Assembly: GCA_025353235.1 (NCBI GenBank)
Contig: JANXQZ010000394.1
Span: forward strand, 1-7,766
Length of the DNA: 7,766 nucleotides
DNA from: Bryobacterales bacterium
GTDB lineage: Bacteria; Acidobacteriota; Terriglobia; Bryobacterales; Bryobacteraceae
Direction: 5' to 3'
The translations under genes and the position numbers were made by a program. The notes beneath the pieces were generated by a model. The model ran no database searches. It was given only the letters and a program-made list of their open reading frames with translations, and had not been told where the DNA came from. This document shows positions 1 to 5,790 of the stretch, one piece after another. Every line of letters begins with the position of its first letter. Within the stretch, counting starts at the first letter, position 1.

Positions 1-107
1 AGTCAGCCACGGTCGCCGAAATTCTCAAGCATCAGCTCCTATCCGAACGGCGCTTCTTTGGCGAATTTTTGGGCGTCCCCGAGCTGCCGCCCTCCGAAAT
101 CATGAGC
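1..107 (+). repeat. Left copy of a perfect 107-bp direct repeat (end of a probable tandem duplication unit)
   Basis: Bases 1-107 are identical to 679-785, base for base, at an offset of 678. The copy is cut by the left window edge, so its true length to the left is unknown. It carries codons 47 to 82 of the DinB-like gene found complete further right. Identity stops abruptly after the shared bases catgagc: the left copy continues into nucleoside hydrolase sequence, the right copy into the rest of the DinB-like gene. This is the pattern expected for the junction of a 678-bp tandem duplication whose unit is 108-785. Perfect identity means a recent event or an assembly artefact. Confidence 0.95.
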
Positions 108-317
108 ACGGCTGGCTCCGGCTCGCAAGCGCCGCACCAGGAAGTCAGCCGCGCCCATAGTTTCGGGCGCACGCCCAGCATTGGGCAAGTGGACTCCCGG
201 AAGCTCGTCAGACACCCGCCGCCACTCAGCGGGAAATTCGGCTGCCTTGCGAAGCGGCGTGACGCTGCCAAGGTACACCGGGATATCGGAGTGTCCAGCG
301 AGCGCCAGCAATCGTAA
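1..317 (+). pseudogene. Truncated DinB-like gene copy fused to antisense nucleoside hydrolase sequence
   Basis: Bases 1-107 carry the DinB-like frame found intact at 540-1076, up to codon 82 (Ser82). From base 108 the frame enters the antisense strand of the nucleoside hydrolase gene and stays open to a stop at 315-317, adding 69 unrelated residues. If the copy is complete to the left of the window, the chimera would be about 151 residues. It would keep the first predicted metal ligand (His57) but lack the HxxxH pair (His136, His140), so DinB-type metal binding should be lost. The chimeric tail runs opposite to a real coding strand and has no reason to fold. I treat it as a gene remnant from the duplication. 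Whether it is transcribed cannot be judged because its promoter region lies outside. Confidence 0.75.
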
Positions 318-518
318 GACATTCGCGGCACCCTTCGGCACATGAGCCAACCCGTTCGAGATAGTAACCGCTTCAATCCGCACGTCCGGGCGGGTGAGCA
401 GGAATGCAATGGCCATCAGATCGTCGCTGCCGGCATCGGTGTCGACGATCAATGCAATGGGATCGGCGGCAAGGAGAAGCGTCAACAGCGAAAAGCATGC
501 CAGGGCGCGTACGAACAT
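39..518 (-). pseudogene. Inosine/uridine-preferring nucleoside hydrolase, N-terminal part, truncated at the duplication junction
   Basis: Nucleoside hydrolases of this family split the N-glycosidic bond of ribonucleosides to ribose and a free base, using a Ca2+ ion held by an N-terminal aspartate cluster. Reading from ATG at 518, residues 1-18 look like a signal peptide (hydrophobic run ending LLLAA), followed by VDTDAGSDDLMAIAFLL. The DTDxGxDD signature at residues 26-33 marks the family. Further typical sequence follows (AVTISNG, then a glycine-alanine-rich helix and IPVYLG). Only 137 native codons remain of a family usually near 300 residues or more. At base 107 the frame crosses into antisense DinB sequence, adds 22 residues and stops at 39-41. 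The C-terminal active-site half is missing, so this copy should be inactive. Under the tandem-duplication reading, an intact copy should lie just left of the window. The start at 518 is preferred over the longer frame to 587 because of the signal peptide and the neighbouring DinB start. Confidence 0.8.
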
Positions 519-539
519 GCATCGATTTTCGCAGGTACC

Positions 540-1076
540 ATGGAGTCCATGACGCCGCCCCAGGCCACCGATGCGATGTTCCAGCATCTGCTCGACACGT
601 ACGTTAGCGAAACGGAGAAAACTGCGTCAATCTGGCGCAAGTTCTCCGCCGAAGACATGTCTTACAAGCCACACCCCAAGTCAGCCACGGTCGCCGAAAT
701 TCTCAAGCATCAGCTCCTATCCGAACGGCGCTTCTTTGGCGAATTTTTGGGCGTCCCCGAGCTGCCGCCCTCCGAAATCATGAGCGAAATTTCCACGCCG
801 GAGTCGCACGCGAAGCGCCTGACCCAATTAGCCGCTCGACGCATGGCCTTCATCGCATCTCGGGACCAAGAATGGTGGCTGGAACAGGTCCGCTTTTTTG
901 ATGTCACCCGCGAGCGGATCTGGATATTCTGGCGTCGCGTGCTGCACTCGGCCCATCACCGAACGCAGCTCACGGTCTATCTACGGCTGATGGAAAAACC
1001 GGTACCCTCCATCTACGGCCCGACCGCAGACGTCACTTGGAAAGGTGCCGACCCCACACTCACCGAAGCAACCTAA
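540..1076 (+). CDS. DinB-like (YfiT/DinB superfamily) metal-binding four-helix protein
   Basis: The 178-residue product has the size and helical pattern of DinB-superfamily proteins, which bind a divalent metal through three histidines on a four-helix bundle. Many are thiol-dependent transferases or damage-inducible proteins of unknown reaction. Visible here are the first histidine in EILKHQLLSERRFFGEFLG (His57) and the pair in LHSAHHRTQLTVYLRLM (His136, His140), the usual HxxxH arrangement on the last helix. There is no signal peptide, so it should be cytoplasmic. The start is ATG at 540 or ATG at 549; the frame is open back to 342, but that part runs antisense to the hydrolase and is discarded. 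A gggag-poor leader gives only weak ribosome-binding matches (agg at 533-535). The gene is divergent from the hydrolase with 21 bp between starts and is followed after 40 bp by the BACON-repeat gene. The substrate cannot be told from the sequence. Confidence 0.85.
   Translation: MESMTPPQATDAMFQHLLDTYVSETEKTASIWRKFSAEDMSYKPHPKSATVAEILKHQLLSERRFFGEFLGVPELPPSEIMSEISTPESHAKRLTQLAARRMAFIASRDQEWWLEQVRFFDVTRERIWIFWRRVLHSAHHRTQLTVYLRLMEKPVPSIYGPTADVTWKGADPTLTEAT
679..785 (+). repeat. Right copy of the 107-bp direct repeat, inside the intact DinB-like gene
   Basis: This copy is identical to bases 1-107. Here it is part of an uninterrupted DinB-like reading frame, so this copy sits in its native context and the left one is the rearranged end. 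Base 786 is g where the left copy has a at base 108, and no similarity continues past that point. Confidence 0.95.
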
Positions 1077-1093
1077 CGTCCGGGGCCGTGTTT

Positions 1094-1099
1094 TACAAT
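1094..1099 (+). promoter_or_regulatory. Possible -10 hexamer (tacaat) upstream of the BACON-repeat gene
   Basis: The short gap between the DinB-like stop and the next start contains ttttacaata, which includes tacaat, one base from the sigma-70 consensus tataat. A convincing -35 hexamer is not visible about 17 bp upstream (the bases there are around acctaa). If used, transcription would begin only some 10 bases before the start codon at 1117, giving a very short leader. No Shine-Dalgarno sequence is seen before that ATG, which fits a short or leaderless start. This is inference from a single hexamer. Confidence 0.3.
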
Positions 1100-1116
1100 A
1101 GGCAAGCACCCTCACG

Positions 1117-3693
1117 ATGTTTTTTCCTCAGTGTTTTCGCTTGACGGCTCTACTCGCTCTGACCGCAAGCCCCATTCTCGCGCAGTGTACCTTCCAGCTT
1201 TCGCCAACCAGCGCCAGCTTCGGCACCAGCAGCAACGACTCCACCGTGATCGTAACCGCAAGCGCATCGAATTGCGCGTGGACCTCGCGCAGCAACACAA
1301 GTTGGATCACAATTTCGTTCGGCCAAACGGGAACCGGCAATGGAACGGTCGGATTTACGGTCACCCAGAACAACACGCCAGCGACCCGAACCGGCTCCCT
1401 GACGATCGCGAACATCACGTTCAACGTGACGCAGGCTGCCGCCCCGTGTAGCTACACCTTGATGCCCGCTTCTGTGTCGGTCCCGCCCGGCGGAGGCAGC
1501 GGCACCATCAATATTGTCACGGCATGTTTATGGACGCCGTCCTCAAACTCTGACTGGCTCACTGTGTCCGGGAGTGGCCTCGGGAACGGAACTGCACAAT
1601 ACAGCGCTGCGGCGAATAGCACCGGAGCATCCCGCACCGGCAGCATCACGATCGGCACGCAGACGTTCACCGTCACCCAGCAAGCCGCCTGCACCTTTAC
1701 TCTGAACCCGTTCAGTATTCAAGCGGATCCGGCAGCGGGCGCCACGGGAACCTTCACCGTGACTGCCAGTTCCACTACTTGCGCCTGGACAGCCTCGAGC
1801 GCCAATCCGGATTTCCTTACCGTAACTACCGGCCCGTCGGGAACGGGAAATGGCACCATCGGTTACATCGTGCAGCCGAACCACGCGGCTACCGGGCGTT
1901 CGGGAGCCATCATGGTGGGCAACTCCTCGTTCACCGTCTATCAACCCGGTGGACAGCCTTGCTCGTATGCTTTGTCGGCCCCATCCGCGAATTTCTTCGC
2001 GGGCGGCGGGACCAGCAGCTTTACCGTTGCGTCCACCTGTGCTTGGTCGCCCAGCACGGCTTACAACTGGATCTCGATTGGCGGTCCGGTCTCGAGCACG
2101 GGAAATGGAACCGTGACGTTTACGGTTTCGTCGAACCAGACGGCGGCCACCCGAATCGGCACTATTCTCGTCGCCTCGCAGGCGTTCACGATTACTCAGA
2201 CGGGTCTCGCTTGTTCAGTTACGGCCAACCCGCTCAGCATTCAGATACCTTCAACCGGAGCGCAAGGAAGTATCAACATCATGGCGCCGGATAGTTGCAA
2301 CTGGAATGCGTCGGCAGCCCCAAGCTGGATCGTGCTCTCCAACTCCAGCGGCACCGCGCAGGGGATCGTTTCCTATGCCGTTGCCGCAAATCCGACGTCG
2401 CAGGTCCGGATCGGCACCATCACCATCGCCAACCAAATCGTAAGCGTGAGTCAGGAACCAACCGTTTGCGGCCAAACGCTGACGCCCGCGAACGCCAACG
2501 TTTCCGCCATCGCCGGAACATACAGCGTGAACGTTGCCACAAGCTGCAACTACGCAGCAGTTTCCAATAGCGGCTGGATCAAGCTGGTTTCTAACGCGAG
2601 CGGCACCGGTACGGCGGATGTCGGGTACGCGGTGTCGGCGAACAATTCGCCAGAAGCTCGGACCGGAACAATCGCCGTTGGATCACAGCTTTTCTCTGTG
2701 TCTCAATCGGGTGCCGGATGCACCTTGACCCTAAGCCCTGGCGCGGCAGATGTCGAGGCGAAAGGCGGCCTAGGCAGTTTTGCGGTGATGGCATCCGGAT
2801 CGTGCCGCTGGCAGGCGAGCACTGACGCGGGCTGGGTCCACGTCACCTACGAGTCAGTAAACGGAAACGGAAAAGTCACTTTCGTGGTCGATGCCGCAGA
2901 CCAGCCGAATGCCCGCCAAGCTCGCATCTTTGTCGCCGACCAGACCTTCCAACTTCGCCAGGCAGCCCGATCCGTGCTTCAGATTAGCAGCGCAGGCGTG
3001 CTGAATGCAGCGAGTTTCGTGAGCGGCGCTGTTTCTCCGGGGGAGATCATTACGGTATTCGGCGACGGTCTCGGGCCTGCTGTTGGCGCGGAACTTCAGC
3101 TCACTGCTGACCGGCAATCGATCGCTAACCTCGTGGCGGGCACGCGCGTGTTGTTCGACGGCCTTGCGGCACCGCTCATCTACGTTTCTAATTCGCAGGT
3201 CAGCGCGATCGTTCCGTATGCTCTCGATGGTCAGGCGAGCACGCGCATGCAAGTGGAGTATCAAGGGGTCCTCTCCAGCGAGGTGACGCTGAACGTGGTA
3301 CCGACAAATCCTGCTATCTTCACGATAGATTCATCCGGCTCCGGTCAAGGGGCGATTCTGAATCAGGATACGAATGTAAACTCCGCTCTCAACCCAGCGC
3401 AGAAAGGCTCTATTGTGGTTCTCTTCGCCACGGGAGAAGGACAGACGACGCCGGGCGGGTCGGATGGCGCATTGGCTAACAAGAGGCTGCCAAAACCAGT
3501 CGCGCCAGTGGCAGTGCAAATTGGAGGAATCGATGCCAAGGTTCTGTATGCTGGCGCAGCGCCTGGTTTACCGGCAGGCGTATTTCAGGTGAACGTCCAA
3601 GTCCCGGGTGGGGCTCCATCTGGTGCCGTTCCCGTAATCCTGAGAGTGGGAACAGCCTCCGGTCGGCCCGATGTTACGCTCGCAATCAGGTAG
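1117..3693 (+). CDS. Secreted seven-repeat BACON-type protein with Solibacter C-terminal domain (TIGR03437-like)
   Basis: An 858-residue exported protein. Residues 1-22 form a signal peptide (LTALLALTASPILA, cleavage likely after Ala22). Residues 24 to about 618 are seven consecutive beta-rich repeats of 81-90 residues, beginning at Cys24, 111, 192, 282, 366, 451 and 535. Each follows one plan: opening Cys, LxP, a Gly/Ser-rich turn, Cys-x-Trp, a second Trp or aromatic, GxGNGT, an N-x-x-x-x-x-R turn, and a closing TFxVTQ-like strand. This matches BACON-type domains, Ig-like modules often linked to carbohydrate or mucin binding. Residues about 620-858 match the Solibacter-type C-terminal domain, seen in VLNAASF, SPGEIITVFGDGLGP, VSAIVPY, FATGEGQT and VQVPGG. 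No catalytic domain is apparent. A surface or secreted adhesive role is inference. Codons and composition fit the surroundings. It may share a transcript with the DinB-like gene 40 bp upstream. Confidence 0.9.
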   Translation: MFFPQCFRLTALLALTASPILAQCTFQLSPTSASFGTSSNDSTVIVTASASNCAWTSRSNTSWITISFGQTGTGNGTVGFTVTQNNTPATRTGSLTIANITFNVTQAAAPCSYTLMPASVSVPPGGGSGTINIVTACLWTPSSNSDWLTVSGSGLGNGTAQYSAAANSTGASRTGSITIGTQTFTVTQQAACTFTLNPFSIQADPAAGATGTFTVTASSTTCAWTASSANPDFLTVTTGPSGTGNGTIGYIVQPNHAATGRSGAIMVGNSSFTVYQPGGQPCSYALSAPSANFFAGGGTSSFTVASTCAWSPSTAYNWISIGGPVSSTGNGTVTFTVSSNQTAATRIGTILVASQAFTITQTGLACSVTANPLSIQIPSTGAQGSINIMAPDSCNWNASAAPSWIVLSNSSGTAQGIVSYAVAANPTSQVRIGTITIANQIVSVSQEPTVCGQTLTPANANVSAIAGTYSVNVATSCNYAAVSNSGWIKLVSNASGTGTADVGYAVSANNSPEARTGTIAVGSQLFSVSQSGAGCTLTLSPGAADVEAKGGLGSFAVMASGSCRWQASTDAGWVHVTYESVNGNGKVTFVVDAADQPNARQARIFVADQTFQLRQAARSVLQISSAGVLNAASFVSGAVSPGEIITVFGDGLGPAVGAELQLTADRQSIANLVAGTRVLFDGLAAPLIYVSNSQVSAIVPYALDGQASTRMQVEYQGVLSSEVTLNVVPTNPAIFTIDSSGSGQGAILNQDTNVNSALNPAQKGSIVVLFATGEGQTTPGGSDGALANKRLPKPVAPVAVQIGGIDAKVLYAGAAPGLPAGVFQVNVQVPGGAPSGAVPVILRVGTASGRPDVTLAIR
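1186..2970 (+). repeat. Seven tandem BACON-type coding repeats
   Basis: Repeat units begin at bases 1186, 1447, 1690, 1960, 2212, 2467 and 2719, each on a cysteine codon, with unit lengths of 87, 81, 90, 84, 85, 84 and about 84 codons. Conservation is at protein level; DNA copies differ clearly, so this is an old expansion with little recent copying. Every unit has one cysteine at its first position and a second just before the conserved aromatic (CAW, CLW, CAW, CAW, CNW, CNY, CRW). Unit 6 replaces the tryptophan by tyrosine. The regular pairing suggests one disulphide per repeat after export. Confidence 0.85.
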
Positions 3694-3786
3694 TTCTACA
3701 ACATCCTGTTGCGGCTGCTTTGTGGTGATCTTCTGAAGACCCGACCTTCATCGGATCGCAAGTGAGCAAATCTGGTCATTTCTGAT

Positions 3787-4200
3787 TCACGGCCATGTGT
3801 TGAATTTCTTCTCCACGGATTTTACCTGAGTGAGGGCAGTAGTTGGGTCTAAATCCTTGGTGAGATTGTAGTCTACGAAATAGCGATCTTGTTGAAGCTG
3901 AGTGAACGTGCGCGCAACAAACCGCAGGTCTGCCACAACCTTCGCGTCTTCTCCAGCAAATGGAAACGCTTGCATATTCAACAATCGATCTGATGCTTTC
4001 CTCATTGTGCCGTGATCAAAAGGTCGACCCAGCGCGGCTCGGAGCTTCACGTTGCTCCAATTAGAAGTTGCTTCGGCAATCAGCAAATGAAAGACGGCGT
4101 AATAAGCCGATGAGACAGCCCTGCGAAGGCTCGCTTGAGTCGAGGGAGTATTGTGAACGAGTTGTAACGCCTGGCTCAGAAGGTCATCATGAAACGCCAT
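3787..4200 (-). CDS. HEPN-fold-like small protein, second gene of a two-gene cassette
   Basis: A 137-residue, mostly helical protein. LRRAVSSAYYAVFHLL at residues 25-40 strongly recalls the first conserved helix of HEPN-type proteins, which commonly show an RRAxSxAYYAxFH pattern. The C-terminal helix FTQLQQDRYFVDYN (99-112) matches the LQxxRxxADY-like end of the same fold. A central RPFDHGTM (59-66) is probably family-specific. HEPN proteins include RNase toxins and partners of minimal nucleotidyltransferases. The catalytic Rx4-6H motif is not clear here: Arg59 and His63 are one residue too close, and the C-terminal RY lacks the His often found there, so RNase activity is uncertain. The ATG at 4200 directly follows the TAG of the 106-residue gene, implying translational coupling and a joint function. 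GC over this pair is about 50%, below the neighbours, which suggests acquisition. Confidence 0.7.
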   Translation of the reverse strand: MAFHDDLLSQALQLVHNTPSTQASLRRAVSSAYYAVFHLLIAEATSNWSNVKLRAALGRPFDHGTMRKASDRLLNMQAFPFAGEDAKVVADLRFVARTFTQLQQDRYFVDYNLTKDLDPTTALTQVKSVEKKFNTWP

Positions 4201-4521
4201 CTACGCCCACTCGGGATCGGGTCGGCTTTGTTGCTCAGATTGGCTCCGAAAGTTGAAATAGGGGTGCAGTCCCCAATTCTCTATAGGCCGTAACTCGTCA
4301 AAAAGTGCCATGGCAATGATGCCAGTTGTATCGGCAAGAGTCTCTTCTCTAGTTGCTGCATCGGCAAGGACGATATTGAAAAAAATCGAGGGCTCACCGG
4401 TTGAGTCTGCGTCCAAATTGTAGAAAAGGTCAACTGCCTCTGGACTTAGCTTGCGCCGGGCGTTTTTGATCTCGGCGTCAAGCTGCCCTCGGTGCACGAA
4501 TCCGCTTGGAACCATTGGCAT
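4201..4521 (-). CDS. Unrecognised 106-residue protein, first gene of the HEPN-like cassette
   Basis: I do not recognise a named family. The N-terminal third looks helical and charged (QLDAEIKNARRKL), the middle has a hydrophobic strand-like IFFNIVLAD (47-55 approximately), then a helix (TTGIIAMALFDEL), and the end carries GLHPYFNFRSQSEQQ. No signal peptide or membrane segment is seen. The position just upstream of, and abutting, a HEPN-like gene resembles the two-gene organisation of HEPN/MNT toxin-antitoxin pairs, but the GSxxxG and DxD motifs of minimal nucleotidyltransferases are absent, so it is not an obvious MNT. It could be a binding partner or antitoxin of different fold. The ATG at 4521 has an aggggag element 11 bases upstream, and the gene begins 42 bp after the thrC stop on the same strand. 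A second ATG two codons in (4515) is also possible. Confidence 0.65.
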   Translation of the reverse strand: MPMVPSGFVHRGQLDAEIKNARRKLSPEAVDLFYNLDADSTGEPSIFFNIVLADAATREETLADTTGIIAMALFDELRPIENWGLHPYFNFRSQSEQQSRPDPEWA

Positions 4522-4532
4522 GTTCTAATTAT

Positions 4533-4539
4533 CTCCCCT
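4533..4539 (-). promoter_or_regulatory. Shine-Dalgarno-like site of the HEPN-cassette first gene
   Basis: On the minus strand the gap after thrC reads AGGGGAG followed by 11 bases (ATAATTAGAAC) and the ATG at 4521. It is the strongest purine-rich ribosome-binding match before any gene in the window and supports an independent translation start here. The spacing is slightly longer than ideal. The AT-rich GATAAT overlapping it could alternatively be read as a -10 box. Confidence 0.45.
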
Positions 4540-4563
4540 CTGCACCGGATCAGGCTGTCTAGT

Positions 4564-5790
4564 TCAACGGGGGGTGATCAGACCGCCGAGCTTGTCCTGT
4601 TCGGAGGCAGATGTTCGAGGGAAACGAGTGGAATAAGCTTCCAAATATTTCAAACCCGCACCGGTGTTGTAAATCACGATGCGCTCATCGGCTTTCAAGA
4701 AGCCGCTCGCAAGCAACTTCTGAAGTGCAGCCACGCACGCACCCCCTTCGGGAGCGGCAAACATCCCCTCGTCGGTAGCCAAGTGAATGCCTGCATCCAG
4801 CATCTCTTCATCGGTGACTGCGATTGCCGTGCCGCCACTCTCGCGGACCGCATCCAAGATCAGAAAGTCACCCAGCGGCTTCGGGACACGCAATCCGCTC
4901 GCCACCGTCTGGGCATTCTCATAAAACTCGCTGCGCTTTTCACCGCGCTCAAACGCCCGCACCACAGGCTGACATCCTGCACTCTGCACCGCGATCATCT
5001 TCGGACGCTTAGGCCCAATCCATCCGAGCGCCTCCATCTCTGCAAACGCCTTCCACATCCCGATCATCCCCACCCCGCCGCCCGCCGGATAGAAAAGAGC
5101 ATCGGGCAGTTCCCAGCCAAGCTGCTCGGCAACTTCATAGCCCATGGTCTTCTTGCCTTCGATGCGATAAGGCTCCTTCAGCGTGCTGACGTCAAACCAT
5201 CCCTCCGCGTCCTTGCGCGAAGCAACAATCTTTCCGCAGTCGCTGATAAGGCCGTCCACCAGAGTGACGTGCGCGCCGAACGCCTTGCACTCGATAAAGT
5301 TTGCTTGCGGGACATCGCGCGGCATGAAAATGTAGGATTCGAGTCCGGCCGCTGCGGCGTAGGCAGCCATCGCGCTGGCTGCGTTTCCGGCCGATGGAAT
5401 TGCCAGCTTGCGGATTCCGAGTTCCACGCACATGGAGATAGCGCACGAAAGACCTCGCGCCTTGAAGGACCCCGTGGGATTGACGCCTTCGTCTTTCACC
5501 CAAAGGTTGCGCGCGCCGTAGCGTTTGCCGAGCCGCTTGGTTTCGAGAAGCGGGGTCATGCCCTCGCCCAGCGACACGATGGAAGATGCTTGAGTTACGG
5601 GCAGCATAGGGGCATAGCGCCACATGGTCTTGGGACCGTGGAGTAGCGACTCGCGGGTCCAAGTCTCTTTAGCTCTCGCTAGATCGTAGCGGACCAGTAA
5701 CGGTCCTCCGCACGCGCACAGATTATGGATCTCTCCAGATGTGTGGCGCTTGCCGCAAAGGCTGCATTCGAGGTGAGTGATGTTGTTCAT
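4564..5790 (-). CDS. thrC: Threonine synthase, PLP-dependent, with N-terminal zinc-ribbon-like segment
   Basis: Threonine synthase converts O-phospho-L-homoserine to L-threonine and phosphate, the last step of threonine biosynthesis, in the cytoplasm. The 408-residue product has a Cys9-x2-Cys12 and Cys25-x-Cys27 zinc-ribbon-like start (CSLCGK, CACGGP) typical of one bacterial/archaeal group of these enzymes. It then has LGEGMTPL (74-81), the PLP-binding lysine in NPTGSFKARG (Lys110), SAGNAASAMAAY (133-144), and the phosphate-binding glycine loop PAGGGVGMIG (from 235). The late EGGACVAAL segment also fits the fold. Length is normal for the family. The ATG at 5790 overlaps the TGA of the VanZ-like gene as ATGA, with a weak agg 7 bases upstream, so translation is probably coupled. 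The frame is open far upstream, but that stretch lies opposite reading frames of the VanZ-like gene and lacks family similarity. Related cystathionine or threonine dehydratase-type enzymes are less likely because of the zinc ribbon and GEGxTPL. Confidence 0.93.
   Translation of the reverse strand: MNNITHLECSLCGKRHTSGEIHNLCACGGPLLVRYDLARAKETWTRESLLHGPKTMWRYAPMLPVTQASSIVSLGEGMTPLLETKRLGKRYGARNLWVKDEGVNPTGSFKARGLSCAISMCVELGIRKLAIPSAGNAASAMAAYAAAAGLESYIFMPRDVPQANFIECKAFGAHVTLVDGLISDCGKIVASRKDAEGWFDVSTLKEPYRIEGKKTMGYEVAEQLGWELPDALFYPAGGGVGMIGMWKAFAEMEALGWIGPKRPKMIAVQSAGCQPVVRAFERGEKRSEFYENAQTVASGLRVPKPLGDFLILDAVRESGGTAIAVTDEEMLDAGIHLATDEGMFAAPEGGACVAALQKLLASGFLKADERIVIYNTGAGLKYLEAYSTRFPRTSASEQDKLGGLITPR

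Noticed and set aside
342..539. N-terminal extension of the DinB-like protein starting at 342
   Set aside because: This part is antisense to the signal peptide and metal-site region of the nucleoside hydrolase, whereas DinB similarity begins only after the ATG at 540.
1174..1188. Possible lipoprotein signal (PILAQC) in the BACON-repeat protein
   Set aside because: The residue before the cysteine is Gln, while a lipobox needs Gly, Ala or Ser there; Cys24 is also the conserved first residue of repeat 1, so ordinary signal peptidase I cleavage after Ala22 is more likely.
1131..2570. Several shadow frames of 60-170 codons in other frames across the BACON repeats
   Set aside because: They follow the repeat structure of the real gene, lack ribosome-binding sites and show Arg/His/Gln-rich compositions typical of off-frame reading.
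3694..3786. Terminator between the convergent BACON-repeat and HEPN-like genes
   Set aside because: Only weak hairpins are present (caaca/tgttg at 3699-3711, tgaag/cttca near 3735-3751) and neither is followed by a T-run on either strand, so no terminator is called.
4201..4521. Minimal nucleotidyltransferase (MNT) identity for the 106-residue HEPN partner
   Set aside because: The GSxxxG and DxD catalytic motifs are absent; only gene order resembles HEPN/MNT pairs.
4492..5646. A 384-codon open frame on the plus strand opposite thrC
   Set aside because: It lies almost wholly antisense to a clearly recognisable threonine synthase, shows no family motif or domain pattern and is rich in His/Arg/Ser as expected for a shadow frame in GC-rich DNA.
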